DNA of 64,000 bases from Dyella japonica A8 (GTDB lineage Bacteria; Pseudomonadota; Gammaproteobacteria; Xanthomonadales; Rhodanobacteraceae): the NCBI RefSeq assembly GCF_000725385.1, contig NZ_CP008884.1:1736001-1800000 (forward strand), in the 5' to 3' direction. This document shows positions 28,015-36,930 of the stretch, one piece after another. Positions within the stretch are counted from its first letter, which is position 1, and each line of letters starts with the position of its first letter. The notes beneath the pieces are model-generated. The model ran no database searches. It was given only the letters and a program-made list of their open reading frames with translations, and had not been told where the DNA came from. Position numbers and translations under genes: made by a program.

Positions 28015-29529
28015 ATGACCACCATCAAGCAAGACGATCTGATCCAGTCCGTCGCCGACGCCCTGCAGTACATCAGTTACTACCACCCCGTCGACTACAT
28101 CACCAATCTCGCTGCCGCCTATGAGCGCGAGGAGTCGCCGGCCGCGAAAGACGCGATGGCGCAGATCCTGATCAACTCGCGCATGGCTGCCGAAGGCCAT
28201 CGCCCGCTGTGCCAGGACACCGGCATCGTCACCGTCTTCCTCAAGGTCGGCATGAACGTGCGCTGGGACGCCACCCTGTCGCTGGAAGACATGGTCAACG
28301 AGGGCGTTCGCCGCGCCTATAACGATCCGGACAACAAGCTGCGCGCCAGCGTGCTGGCCGACCCGGCTGGCAAGCGCAGCAACACCAAGGACAACACGCC
28401 GGCAGTCATCAACATGTCCATCGTGCCGGGCGACACCGTCGAGGTGATCGTCGCCGCGAAGGGTGGCGGTTCGGAAGCCAAGTCCAAGTTCGCCATGCTC
28501 AACCCGTCCGACTCCATCGTGGACTGGGTGCTCAAGACCGTGCCGACCATGGGCGCCGGCTGGTGCCCGCCGGGCATGCTGGGCATCGGCATCGGCGGTA
28601 CCGCCGAGAAGGCGATGCTGTTGGCCAAGGAATCGTTGATGGAACACATCGACATCCAGGAGCTGATTGCCCGTGGCCCGCAGAACCGCGCCGAAGAACT
28701 GCGCATCGAGTTGTACGAGAAGGTCAACGCGCTCGGCATCGGCGCGCAGGGCCTGGGTGGCCTGACCACCGTGCTCGACATCAAGGTTAAGGATTACCCG
28801 ACCCACGCGGCCAACCTGCCGGTGGCGATGATCCCCAACTGCGCCGCCACCCGCCATGCCCACTTCACGCTGGACGGTTCCGGCCCGGTCGCGCTCGATC
28901 CGCCGTCGCTGGAGCACTGGCCCAAGCTCACCTACGACGCCAGCAAGGGCCGTCGCGTGAACCTCGACACTGTCACCCGCGAGGAAGTGGCGAGCTGGAA
29001 GCCGGGCGAAGTGCTGCTGCTCAACGGCAAACTGCTCACCGGCCGCGACGCCGCGCACAAGCGCATGGTCGACATGCTCAACAAGGGTGAGCCGCTGCCG
29101 GTCGATTTCAAGAATCGCTTCATCTACTACGTGGGCCCGGTCGACCCGGTGCGCGACGAAGTGGTGGGCCCAGCCGGCCCGACCACCGCCACCCGCATGG
29201 ACAAGTTCACCGAGCAGGTGCTGGCGCAGACCGGCCTGCTGGGCATGGTCGGCAAGGCCGAGCGCGGCCCAGCCGCCATCGAGGCGATCAAGAAGCACCA
29301 GTCGGTGTACCTGATGGCCGTGGGTGGCGCCGCCTACCTGGTGTCCAAGGCGATCAAGGCCAGCCGCGTGGTGGGCTTTGCCGACCTGGGCATGGAAGCG
29401 ATCTACGAGTTCGAAGTGAAGGACATGCCGGTGACCGTGGCCGTCGATTCGGCCGGTACCTCCGTGCACCAGACCGGCCCGAAAGAATGGCAGGCCCGGA
29501 TTGGCAAAATCCCTGTGGTGGTGGCGTAA
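28015..29529 (+). CDS. Class I (iron-sulfur) fumarate hydratase
   Basis: 504 residues. It interconverts fumarate and malate in the TCA cycle using an oxygen-sensitive [4Fe-4S] cluster. The three cluster cysteines are visible in CQDTGIV, GWCPPGMLGIGIGG and PNCAATRHAHF. The alpha domain (GPQNRAEELRIELYEKVNALGIGAQGLGG) and beta domain (GKLLTGRDAAHKRM, FIYYVGPVDPV, GPTTATRMDKF) are both present in one chain, as in FumA/FumB of E. coli. The start ATG at 28015 gives MTTIKQDDLIQ. Upstream in-frame codons lack a ribosome site. Monocistronic, followed by repeats. Confidence 0.96.
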   Translation: MTTIKQDDLIQSVADALQYISYYHPVDYITNLAAAYEREESPAAKDAMAQILINSRMAAEGHRPLCQDTGIVTVFLKVGMNVRWDATLSLEDMVNEGVRRAYNDPDNKLRASVLADPAGKRSNTKDNTPAVINMSIVPGDTVEVIVAAKGGGSEAKSKFAMLNPSDSIVDWVLKTVPTMGAGWCPPGMLGIGIGGTAEKAMLLAKESLMEHIDIQELIARGPQNRAEELRIELYEKVNALGIGAQGLGGLTTVLDIKVKDYPTHAANLPVAMIPNCAATRHAHFTLDGSGPVALDPPSLEHWPKLTYDASKGRRVNLDTVTREEVASWKPGEVLLLNGKLLTGRDAAHKRMVDMLNKGEPLPVDFKNRFIYYVGPVDPVRDEVVGPAGPTTATRMDKFTEQVLAQTGLLGMVGKAERGPAAIEAIKKHQSVYLMAVGGAAYLVSKAIKASRVVGFADLGMEAIYEFEVKDMPVTVAVDSAGTSVHQTGPKEWQARIGKIPVVVA

Positions 29530-29545
29530 CGGCACACCGATCTCT

Positions 29546-29567
29546 CCCTCTCCTTTCCGGGAGAGGG
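29546..29567. repeat. Small CCCTCTCC hairpin after the fumarase gene
   Basis: CCCTCTCC and GGAGAGGG form an 8-bp stem 17 bp after the fumarase stop. A similar CTCTCCC...GAGAG motif occurs at about 32871-32890 before murL. It may act as a weak terminator, but no T tract follows. Confidence 0.45.
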
Positions 29568-29603
29568 GGCAGGGTGAGGGGGCTCGCGAAAAGCCTGCAA
29601 AGG

Positions 29604-29653
29604 CACTGGATTCCCGCTCTCGCCCCCCTTTCGGGGTTCGCGGGAATGACGGT
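29604..29653. repeat. Palindromic repeat, family 2, single diverged unit
   Basis: CACTGGATTCCCGC at 29604 and GCGGGAATGACGGTG at the right end (to 29653) pair around CCCCCCTTTCGGGG. Between it and lysC the ~200 bp hold no gene. I looked for a lysine riboswitch there and saw no convincing core. Confidence 0.6.
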
Positions 29654-29852
29654 GCTTATGAAACGTTCGGGCTAGGTTGGTTCCTGTGTCTCAATGCTCT
29701 TTTCGAGAGACTCAATCCGGATCGCCAAGCCAGGTTTCCATACTCCCCCGCATTTAGCCATCCAAACGCCCGCCGCGCCCACGGGTTGCAATCCACCTGC
29801 TGCGGCGCAACACTGACAGAATTGTTTTCCCCAACCACCCACGAAGGTACCT

Positions 29853-32471
29853 GTGAACCCGCAAAGCCCGGCGTCGCTTCCTGCTGACGCACCCTGGATC
29901 GTGATGAAGTTTGGCGGCACCAGTGTCGCTACCCTGCCGCGCTGGCAGAACATCCGTGAGCTCGTTGCCAGCCGCCGCGCCGAAGGCGCCCGCGTGCTGG
30001 TGGTCGTGTCCGCGCTCACCGGCATCACCGACGCACTCAAACAAATGTGCGCGCAGGAAGACAAGGGCAAACGCATCGAGGCTGCCAAGGCGATCGCACA
30101 GCGTCATTACGACCTGCTCGATCACATGCAGCTGGCGGTTCCGGACACCCTCGACGCCCGACTCACCGAACTCGCGCAACTGGCCGAAGACGGCCCGTCG
30201 CAGCTGGGCGAGCTCGCGTGGGCGGCACTGGTGCAGGCGCATGGCGAGCTGATGTCCAGCGCGCTGGGCGCGGCGTTCCTCACCCACAGCGGACTGAACA
30301 CGCAGTGGGTGGACGCGCGCGATTGCCTCTCGGCCATTGCGCTGCCCAACCAGAACGAGCGCACCAAGCTGCTCTCGGCGATGGTCGAGGCCAAGCCGGA
30401 TCCGGCGCTGAACGCGCGCCTTGCGGAGCTTGGCGACGTGTTCATCACGCAGGGCTTCATCGCGCGTGAATCGCAGGGTCGCACCGTGCTGCTCGGTCGT
30501 GGTGGTTCGGATACCTCCGCGTCGTACTTCGGTGCGTTGCTGAAGGCACAGCGCGTGGAAATCTGGACGGACGTGGCGGGCATGTTCACCGCCAACCCGC
30601 GTCAGGTGCCCAGTGCACGCCTGCTGCAGCGACTGGATTACGAAGAGGCCCAGGAAATCGCCTCCACCGGCGCCAAGGTGCTGCATCCGCGCTGCCTTTC
30701 GCCACTGCGCGAGCCGCGCGTGCCGCTGCTGATCAAGGACACCAACCGGCCCGAGCTGGAAGGCACGCTGATCGGCCCGGAAGTGCGCGAGCACGCCCCC
30801 AGCGTCAAAGCCATCAGCGCACGCAAGGGCATCACCCTGGTGTCGATGGAATCGGTGGGCATGTGGCAGCAGGTCGGCTTCCTCGCCGACGTGTTCGCGC
30901 AGTTCAAGCAGCACGGCCTGTCGGTGGACATGATCGGCTCGGCCGAGACCAACGTGACGGTGTCGCTGGACCCCACCGAAAACCTGCTCGACTCCGATGC
31001 GCTCGCCGCGCTGGCCAGCGACCTGGCCAAGGTGTGCCGCGTGAAGGTGATCGCGCCGTGCGCGGCGATCACGCTGGTCGGTCGCGGTATGCGTTCGATG
31101 CTGCACACGCTGTCCACCGTGCTCGCCGAGTTCGGCCAGATCCGCGTGCACATGATTTCGCAGTCGTCCAACAACTTGAATCTCACCTTCGTGGTGGATG
31201 AGAACGTCGTCGACGACCTGCTGCCGCACCTGCACGAGCTGCTGATCACGGCGGGCGCCTTGCGCACCGACGACAGCGCGCTGTTCGGTCCGAGCTGGCA
31301 GGCGCTGTACGGCACGGGTGAAGTGCTTCCTCCCGCCGCGTCGTGGTGGCGCGAAGAGCGTCGCGCGGATCTGCTGAAGATCGGCGAAGGCGCCACGCCG
31401 CGTTACGTCTACCACCTGCCCACCGTGCGCCAGCAGGCCCGCGAGCTGAAATCGCTGGCGGCGGTGGATCGCCTGCATTACGCGGTGAAGGCCAATACGC
31501 ATCCGGCCATCCTCAAGGCGCTGGCCGAGGAAGGGTTCGGTTTCGAGTGTGTTTCGCCGGGCGAGCTGAAGGCCGTGATGGCGGTGGTGCCGGAATCCGC
31601 GCCATTGCTGTTCACCCCCAACTTCGCGCCGCGCGAAGACTACGAGTGGGGCCTGAGCACACGCGCCACGATCTCGCTGGATTCGCTGTACCAGCTGGAA
31701 AACTGGGGCGAGCTGTTCCGCGGCAAGGAAGTGGTGCTGCGCCTCGACCTCGGTCGCGGCCTGGGCCACCACGAGAAGGTGCGCACGGGCGGCAGCGGCA
31801 GCAAGTTTGGCCTGCCGGTGGAGCAGCTGGATACGTTCCTGCGCCTTGCCGACACGCATGGCGTGACGGTGCGGGGCCTGCATGCCCACCTTGGCTCGGG
31901 CATCCTTGACGATAGCCACTGGGGCGAGGTGTACGGCCAGCTCGCCAGCCTTGCCGAGCGTATCGGCAGCGTGACCTTCCTGGATATCGGCGGCGGCCTC
32001 GGCGTGCCCTCGCATCCGGGCGAGGCGCGGCTGGATATCGCCGCGCTCGACAAGGTGCTGCGCGAGGTGAAGGCGGCCTATCCGCACTACAAGCTGTGGA
32101 TGGAACCGGGCCGCTATCTGGTGGCCGATGCCGGCGTGCTGATCACCAAGGTCACGCAGACCAAGGGCAAGGGCAACGGCCAGATCCGCTACCTGGGCGT
32201 GGATACGGGCATGAACAGCCTGATCCGGCCGGCGCTGTACGAGGCCTGGCACGAGATCGTGAACCTCACGCGGCTGGACGAGCCGGCCACGGCCTTGTTC
32301 CAGGTGGTCGGCCCGATCTGCGAAAGCGGCGACGTGCTCGGCACCGACCGGCGCCTGCCGGAGCCGCAGGAAGGCGATGTCATGCTGGTCGCCCAGGCGG
32401 GTGCGTATGGGAAGGTGATGTCCTCGCCGTACAACCTGCGGGATGAGGCGGAAGAGATCATCCTGGAGTAA
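29853..32471 (+). CDS. lysAC: Bifunctional aspartate kinase / diaminopimelate decarboxylase (LysC-LysA fusion)
   Basis: 872 residues that fuse the first and last steps of lysine synthesis. The N-terminal ~460 residues are an aspartate kinase: KFGGTSVA (19-26), GRGGSDTSASYFGALL, then ACT-type regulatory repeats (ITLVSMESVGMWQQVGFLADVF, ITLVGRGMRSM). The C-terminal ~390 residues are a PLP decarboxylase: HYAVKANTHP, whose Lys (about residue 545) would bind PLP, plus HLGSGILD, DIGGGLGVP, MEPGRYLV and GPICESGDVL. This fusion is known from Xanthomonadaceae. The GTG start at 29853 follows GAAGG. Feedback control by lysine through the ACT domains is expected from the family, not shown. A T-tailed hairpin follows the stop codon. 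Confidence 0.95.
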   Translation: MNPQSPASLPADAPWIVMKFGGTSVATLPRWQNIRELVASRRAEGARVLVVVSALTGITDALKQMCAQEDKGKRIEAAKAIAQRHYDLLDHMQLAVPDTLDARLTELAQLAEDGPSQLGELAWAALVQAHGELMSSALGAAFLTHSGLNTQWVDARDCLSAIALPNQNERTKLLSAMVEAKPDPALNARLAELGDVFITQGFIARESQGRTVLLGRGGSDTSASYFGALLKAQRVEIWTDVAGMFTANPRQVPSARLLQRLDYEEAQEIASTGAKVLHPRCLSPLREPRVPLLIKDTNRPELEGTLIGPEVREHAPSVKAISARKGITLVSMESVGMWQQVGFLADVFAQFKQHGLSVDMIGSAETNVTVSLDPTENLLDSDALAALASDLAKVCRVKVIAPCAAITLVGRGMRSMLHTLSTVLAEFGQIRVHMISQSSNNLNLTFVVDENVVDDLLPHLHELLITAGALRTDDSALFGPSWQALYGTGEVLPPAASWWREERRADLLKIGEGATPRYVYHLPTVRQQARELKSLAAVDRLHYAVKANTHPAILKALAEEGFGFECVSPGELKAVMAVVPESAPLLFTPNFAPREDYEWGLSTRATISLDSLYQLENWGELFRGKEVVLRLDLGRGLGHHEKVRTGGSGSKFGLPVEQLDTFLRLADTHGVTVRGLHAHLGSGILDDSHWGEVYGQLASLAERIGSVTFLDIGGGLGVPSHPGEARLDIAALDKVLREVKAAYPHYKLWMEPGRYLVADAGVLITKVTQTKGKGNGQIRYLGVDTGMNSLIRPALYEAWHEIVNLTRLDEPATALFQVVGPICESGDVLGTDRRLPEPQEGDVMLVAQAGAYGKVMSSPYNLRDEAEEIILE

Positions 32472-32480
32472 AGCTTGCTT

Positions 32481-32512
32481 GCTCCCTCACCGTGACAGGC
32501 GAGGGAGCTTTT
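32481..32512 (+). terminator. Rho-independent terminator of the lysC-lysA gene
   Basis: GCTCCCTC (32481-32488) pairs with GAGGGAGC (32501-32508), followed directly by TTTT. It lies 10 bp after the stop codon. Confidence 0.75.
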
Positions 32513-32515
32513 GAT

Positions 32516-32644
32516 CGTCATTCCGGCGCTGGCCGGAATCCAGGTGCGTCGGTTTCCGGTTTTCGCGAAACAGCGCAAGGCCAGGTGTTTTCGCGACAAC
32601 CAAGCGATGACGCCACTGGATTCCGGCCTGCGCCGGAATGACGA
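32516..32644. repeat. Palindromic repeat pair, family 2
   Basis: The left unit CGTCATTCCGGCGCTGGCCG (from 32516) and the inverse unit CTGGATTCCGGCCTGCGCCG (ending 32644) face each other across about 60 bp. Confidence 0.75.
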
Positions 32645-32719
32645 GTCGGAGACGGCGAGGCTCATTACCTGTTTACGGCTTCTTTGATGGAGCCAGTACG
32701 CCGAAGATATGGCGATCAG

Positions 32720-32842
32720 ATGATTCATGGTGAGCGCAGCGTCCTGGAGCCTGAATCGATGGGCTACAGACTGCGGCGTTTCTGGAACAATGACGTACTG
32801 AAGAATCTCGATGGGATGCTCGAGGTCGTCCGGGAGGCTTAG
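32720..32842 (+). pseudogene. C-terminal relic of a DUF559 (Vsr-like) endonuclease-domain gene
   Basis: The frame 32720-32842 encodes about 40 residues ending MGYRLRRFWNNDVLKNLDGML and then EVVREA plus stop. This matches the C-terminal end of DUF559 proteins (typically GYRVLRFWNNDVL...EGVLE). The upstream ~60 residues of the nuclease fold are missing or scrambled and there is no ribosome site. It is best read as a decayed remnant left between lysC-lysA and murL. Confidence 0.7.
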
Positions 32843-32914
32843 GCCAGCCCCGACCCTGCATCCTGATCCTCTCCCCCGAAGGTGAGAGGGAGTAATGCTC
32901 GCGGAGACTTGAGA

Positions 32915-34288
32915 GTGACCACCAACATCAACCCCCGCCTGACCCAGGTATTCCGCTTCGTGCGCTGCAGCTACGCCGACGGCGTGGCCGAGCTGGTGTA
33001 CGCCTTCGACCACGGCGAAGAGCTGATCGAGCGTGTGCGCTTCCCGAGCGCGCCGGCCTTGCCGGCCAGCCATCAGGCGGCATTCGATCAGGCGCTGAAG
33101 CTGCTCCATCTCATCGCTGGCGTGAGCTACTACAAGGCCGGTGTGCCGCCGCGCATCGACGTGGCCGGTGGTCCGCTCGATGACGCCACCGCCGACCTGC
33201 TCGACGCGCTGTATCTGCACGGCCTCGCCGAGTTCGCCTACCGCAACGGGCTGGACCTGCGCGGTCGGATCACCTTTCCGCGCCTTGGCGCGGAAAGTAA
33301 GGCAAGCCCGCGTGGTGGTGCGAAGCTGCCGGACGCGAAAGCGCTGGGCCTGCCGCATCGCACGCTGGTGCCCATCGGCGGTGGCAAGGATTCGCTGGTG
33401 GCGGTGGAAGCCATCAAGTCCATCGGCGGCGACGCCACGGCGGTGTGGGTCGGCAATTCGCCGTTGATCGCCGCCTGCGCCGAGCGCACCGGCTTGCCCA
33501 TGCTCAATATCCAGCGCGAACTTGCGCCGGGCCTGTTCGAGCTCAACCGCCTCGGCGCGTGGAACGGCCATATCCCGGTGACGGCGGTGAACTCCGCCAT
33601 CCTTGCCGTGGCCGCCATCCTCTATGGCTTCGACAGCATCGCCTTCGCCAACGAGCGTTCCGCCTCGGCGGCCACGCTGGAATACGAAGGCCAGCAAGTG
33701 AACCACCAGTGGAGCAAGGGCTACGCGTTCGAGCAGCTGCTCAGCGACTGGCTGCACCAGCATGTCGCCGCCGATCTCAACTACTGCTCGCTGCTGCGTC
33801 CGTACTCGGAGCTGGCGGTGACGCGCGCGTTCTCCAGGCTCACGTCGTATTTCGACGTGTTCTCCAGCTGCAACCGTAACTTCAAGATCCTCGGCCCGAA
33901 GCCGGCGGATCGCTGGTGCGGCCAATGTCCGAAATGCCACTTCGTGTTCCTGGCGCTGGCGCCGTTCCTGGCCAAGCCGCGCCTGTTGTCCATCTTTGGA
34001 CGCAACCTGCTGGACGACGAAAATCTCGCCCCGGGCTTCGATGCGCTGCTGGAATACCAGGACCACAAGCCGTTTGAATGCGTCGGCGAAGGCGCCGAAG
34101 CGCGCGCGGCCATGGTCGCGCTGAGCCAGCGTTCGGAATGGCAGGAAGACTCGCTGGTCGCCCGCTTCATCAGCGAAATCCTGCCGCAGCTCGACGTCAC
34201 TGAACTGGCGATCGAGCCCTGGCTGCAACCGTCCGATGAGCAGCGCATTCCCGAACGCCTCTTGCCCGCGCTGGCGTTCTTCGCGTGA
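32915..34288 (+). CDS. murL: UDP-MurNAc-L-Ala-L-Glu epimerase (MurL)
   Basis: 457 residues matching MurL, the enzyme that, in Xanthomonas, converts the terminal L-Glu of UDP-MurNAc-L-Ala-L-Glu to D-Glu, bypassing glutamate racemase. Seen: the ATP-pyrophosphatase-like loop PIGGGKDSLVAVEAIKS, VWVGNSPLI, IPVTAVNSAILA, FANERSAS, and the cysteine-containing WCGQCPKCHFVFLALAPF. Its stop overlaps the murD2 start by GTGA (34285-34288), as expected for the MurD2-MurL partners. GTG start at 32915 with GGAG 8 nt upstream; an earlier in-frame ATG has no good site. The assignment rests on motif recognition plus the partner gene. Confidence 0.92.
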   Translation: MTTNINPRLTQVFRFVRCSYADGVAELVYAFDHGEELIERVRFPSAPALPASHQAAFDQALKLLHLIAGVSYYKAGVPPRIDVAGGPLDDATADLLDALYLHGLAEFAYRNGLDLRGRITFPRLGAESKASPRGGAKLPDAKALGLPHRTLVPIGGGKDSLVAVEAIKSIGGDATAVWVGNSPLIAACAERTGLPMLNIQRELAPGLFELNRLGAWNGHIPVTAVNSAILAVAAILYGFDSIAFANERSASAATLEYEGQQVNHQWSKGYAFEQLLSDWLHQHVAADLNYCSLLRPYSELAVTRAFSRLTSYFDVFSSCNRNFKILGPKPADRWCGQCPKCHFVFLALAPFLAKPRLLSIFGRNLLDDENLAPGFDALLEYQDHKPFECVGEGAEARAAMVALSQRSEWQEDSLVARFISEILPQLDVTELAIEPWLQPSDEQRIPERLLPALAFFA

Positions 34289-35655
34289 CCGCGGCCGCGC
34301 CGCTGCGCATCGCCGATCTCGCCGGCAGGCGAGTGGCGATCTGGGGGTTTGGGCGCGAGGGCAAGGCGGCCATTACCGCCATCCGCACGCGCCTTCCCTC
34401 CTTGCCGCTGACGCTGTTCTGCAGCGAGGCGGAGGTGGCAGCGGCCAGGGTGTTCGATGCTTCACTGGCGGTGCGCGGCGAGGAGCCTGACGCCACGGCG
34501 CTGGCCATGTTCGACGTGGTGGTGAAGTCGCCGGGCATCTCGGCATACAAGCCGGCGCTGCTCGCTGCCCGGGAGACCGGCATCCGCATCACCTCGGGCA
34601 CGGCCCTGTGGTTTGCCGAGCAGCCGGATGCTCGTGTCGTCGCGGTCACCGGCACCAAGGGCAAGAGCACGACCACGGCCTTGCTGGCGCATCTCGCGCG
34701 CAGCCTTGGCGTGCGTACGGCGCTGGCGGGCAATATCGGCATGCCATTGCTCGAACTGCTCGGGGAGTCGGCCGGCCTGTGGGCCATCGAACTGTCCAGT
34801 TTTCAGACCGGGGAGGCGGGGCAGGTCGAGCTTGGGGTCATGACCAGCCTCTACGAGGAACATCTCGACTGGCATGGTTCGCGCGAGCGCTACATCGAAG
34901 ACAAGCTCAAGCTGGCCAATGTGTCGAAGCAGCTGCTGGTCAATGCCACGCAGCCGCCGCTGCTGGAACGTACGGCGCGGCACCCGTATCGCATCGTGTT
35001 CGGTGATGCGAAGGGCTGGCACGTGGCCGGTGGTTTCATTTGCCGTGGCGCGCAGTCCCTATTCGAGATCGCGAAGCTGCGCGCCCCGGGTGAACACAAC
35101 GCGCTCAATGCCTGCGCGGCTCTCGCAGCGCTGGAGGCCTTGGGCCTGGATGCCCTGAGGGCGGCACCCGCGCTCGCCGACTTTCGTCCCTTGCCCCATC
35201 GCCTGCAGCCCCTGGGCGAGCACGATGGCTTTCACTGGGTGAATGACTCCATCAGCACCACGCCACTGGCGACACTGGCGGCGCTGGGAAGCCTGGATGG
35301 GCGTGCGGTGACCGTCATCGTGGGCGGCCACGATCGCGGCCTGGATTGGAGCGAGTTCGTCGCCGCGATGAAGGCGCACGCGCCGCACGCCATCGTGGCG
35401 CAGGGCGTCAACGGCCCACGCATCGCCAATGCCTTGCGCGAAGCCGGCGTGGCCGTGGAGGAAGCCGGGGATCTTGCCGCCGCCGTTGCGCGCGCTCGCG
35501 CGCTGACGCCGGTGGGCGGCACCATTCTGTTGTCACCTGGCGCTCCCAGCTTCGACCAGTTCCACGACTATGCCGACCGCGGTCGGCATTTTGCCGAGAT
35601 GGCCGGGTTCGACGCGCATGAGATCGTTGGCATCGAAGGGCTGGGCATCGGCTGA
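34285..35655 (+). CDS. murD2: UDP-MurNAc-L-Ala:L-glutamate ligase (MurD2)
   Basis: 456 residues of the Mur-ligase family. Motifs: Rossmann-like VAIWGFGREGKAA, ATP loop VTGTKGKSTTTALLAHLA, IELSSFQTG, HLDWHGSRERYIEDKLKL (carbamylated-Lys region), GEHNALNACAALAAL, NDSISTTPLATLAAL and LSPGAPSFDQF. It resembles MurD, but translational coupling to murL and the sequence type indicate the MurD2 branch, which adds L-Glu rather than D-Glu to UDP-MurNAc-L-Ala. MurL then epimerises it. GTG start at 34285 inside the overlap. A REPIN-like repeat follows 14 bp after the stop. Confidence 0.91.
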   Translation: MTAAAPLRIADLAGRRVAIWGFGREGKAAITAIRTRLPSLPLTLFCSEAEVAAARVFDASLAVRGEEPDATALAMFDVVVKSPGISAYKPALLAARETGIRITSGTALWFAEQPDARVVAVTGTKGKSTTTALLAHLARSLGVRTALAGNIGMPLLELLGESAGLWAIELSSFQTGEAGQVELGVMTSLYEEHLDWHGSRERYIEDKLKLANVSKQLLVNATQPPLLERTARHPYRIVFGDAKGWHVAGGFICRGAQSLFEIAKLRAPGEHNALNACAALAALEALGLDALRAAPALADFRPLPHRLQPLGEHDGFHWVNDSISTTPLATLAALGSLDGRAVTVIVGGHDRGLDWSEFVAAMKAHAPHAIVAQGVNGPRIANALREAGVAVEEAGDLAAAVARARALTPVGGTILLSPGAPSFDQFHDYADRGRHFAEMAGFDAHEIVGIEGLGIG

Positions 35656-35669
35656 GCGATTGGCGTCCT

Positions 35670-35750
35670 GTGGGAGCGCACCCTGTGCGCGACTGCGGTG
35701 CATCCGTGCCGCTGCTCCGTCAGGTTGTCGCGCACAGGGTGCGCTCCCAC
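35670..35750. repeat. REPIN-like inverted repeat, family 1
   Basis: Perfect 24-bp arms (35670-35693 and 35727-35750) around a 33-bp spacer, between murD2 and the PhnB-like gene. Confidence 0.9.
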
Positions 35751-35804
35751 AAAAGCGGGTGCCGCGTGGCATAGACTGGTGGTCCGAGCGAACGGAGAAC
35801 CTCC

Positions 35805-36209
35805 ATGCCGAAAGCCACGCCTTTCCTCATGTTCCAGGGCGGCAACGCACAAGCCGCGCTCGATCTGTATGTCGCCACCTTCCCTGGTTCGCGCATGCTC
35901 AGCGTAAACCGGTTTACCGCGGGCGACATCGGCCCCGAAGGCTCCATCAAGACAGCGCGCTTCGTCTTGTGCGGGAGTGAATTCATGTGCTCGGATAGCC
36001 CGATCGAGCATGCGTTCTCGTTCACGCCGTCCAGCTCGATCTTCGTCGAGTTCGACGCTGCCGAAGCGCTGGATCGCACCTTTGCCGTGTTGTCGGACGG
36101 CGGCGAGGTCCTCATGCCGCTGGATGACTACGGTTTCAGTCGGCGCTTCGGTTGGGTGAACGATCGATTCGGCGTGTCCTGGCAGCTATCGCTGCCGCTC
36201 CAGCATTGA
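35805..36209 (+). CDS. VOC-superfamily protein (PhnB / 3-demethylubiquinone methyltransferase-like fold)
   Basis: 134 residues with the PhnB-type glyoxalase-fold pattern: PFLMFQGGNAQAALDLYVATFPGS, IKTARFVLCGSEFMCSDSP, and the C-terminal DDYGFSRRFGWVNDRFGVSWQL. The W-x-D-x-F-G-V-x-W ending is diagnostic of the subfamily. Family function is unclear despite old methyltransferase names. A GNAT gene follows 17 bp downstream, probably co-transcribed. Confidence 0.88.
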   Translation: MPKATPFLMFQGGNAQAALDLYVATFPGSRMLSVNRFTAGDIGPEGSIKTARFVLCGSEFMCSDSPIEHAFSFTPSSSIFVEFDAAEALDRTFAVLSDGGEVLMPLDDYGFSRRFGWVNDRFGVSWQLSLPLQH

Positions 36210-36226
36210 GGGGAAACGACCTGACC

Positions 36227-36691
36227 ATGGATATTCGCCTTGATGATCTGCGTAGCGCCAAAGTTGCGGCGTTGCTGCAGGAACACCTGGACGACATGGC
36301 GAAGCATTCGCCTCCGGAAAACATCCACGCGCTCGATCTGGAAAGGCTGCGCCGCCCCGAGATCACGTTCTGGACGGTGTGGGAGAGCGGCCAGTTACTT
36401 GGCTGCAGTGCCATCAGGCAACTCGACGCCATGCACGGCGAGATCAAGTCCATGCGCACGTCGAAACATCACCGCCGCAAGGGCGTGGCGGCATTCATGT
36501 TGCAGCACATTCTGGATGAAGCCGCGCGGCGTGGTTATCGGCGGCTGAGCCTGGAAACCGGGTCACCGGCTGCGTTCGAACCGGCGCGGCAGTTGTATGC
36601 GCGGTTCGGATTCACGTATTGCGGGCCGTTCGGCGAGTATGTGGACACCTCGTACAGCGTGTTCATGACGCGGGCGATCCGGGGTGCTTAG
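36227..36691 (+). CDS. GNAT-family N-acetyltransferase
   Basis: 154 residues. Motif A is visible in GEIKSMRTSKHHRRKGVAAFMLQHIL and the second part in YRRLSLETGSPAAFEPARQLYARFGF. It resembles YafP/PhnO-type acetyltransferases of unknown substrate. The start ATG at 36227 lies 17 bp after the PhnB-like gene, and GAGGGG upstream overlaps that gene's stop. Longer upstream readings overlap the previous gene and are rejected. Confidence 0.87.
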   Translation: MDIRLDDLRSAKVAALLQEHLDDMAKHSPPENIHALDLERLRRPEITFWTVWESGQLLGCSAIRQLDAMHGEIKSMRTSKHHRRKGVAAFMLQHILDEAARRGYRRLSLETGSPAAFEPARQLYARFGFTYCGPFGEYVDTSYSVFMTRAIRGA

Positions 36692-36736
36692 GGCATTTTG
36701 ATTCTTGTATCTGCACGGCATTTGCAAACTGACCTA

Positions 36737-36847
36737 GCCCTCACCGTCATCCCTGCGAAAGCAGGGATCCAGCGTCTTTCGCTTTCGTTTTTGCCAGGCG
36801 CGTAAAAGGCACTGGATCCCTGCTTTCGCAGGGATGACGGTGAGGGC
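36737..36847. repeat. Palindromic repeat pair, family 2 variant (CCCTGCGAAAGCAGGG type)
   Basis: The left unit GCCCTCACCGTCATCCCTGC (36737-36772) and the inverse unit (36811-36847, ending GATGACGGTGAGGGC) face each other. Each also holds its own hairpin, CCCTGCGAAAGCAGGG. It lies between the convergent GNAT and M13 peptidase genes. Confidence 0.85.
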
Positions 36848-36874
36848 TGTTGCCGCATGCAACGAGCATGAATG

Positions 36875-36903
36875 AAAAAGCCACGCCCCTCACGAGGCGT
36901 GGC
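36875..36903 (-). terminator. Rho-independent terminator of the M13 peptidase gene
   Basis: On the minus strand GCCACGCC, an 8-nt loop and GGCGTGGC are followed by TTTTT (36875-36879). It is placed 28 bp after the stop codon. Confidence 0.85.
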
Positions 36904-36930
36904 CTTTCATTTCATCGCATCGAAGAACGG

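Noticed and set aside
29660..29852. Possible lysine riboswitch before the lysC-lysA gene
   Set aside because: The leader is ~190 bp and has small hairpins, but I could not find the conserved lysine-riboswitch core, so it is not called.
32673..32861. 62-residue minus-strand frame between lysC-lysA and murL
   Set aside because: No ribosome site or motif; the plus strand carries the recognisable DUF559 tail.
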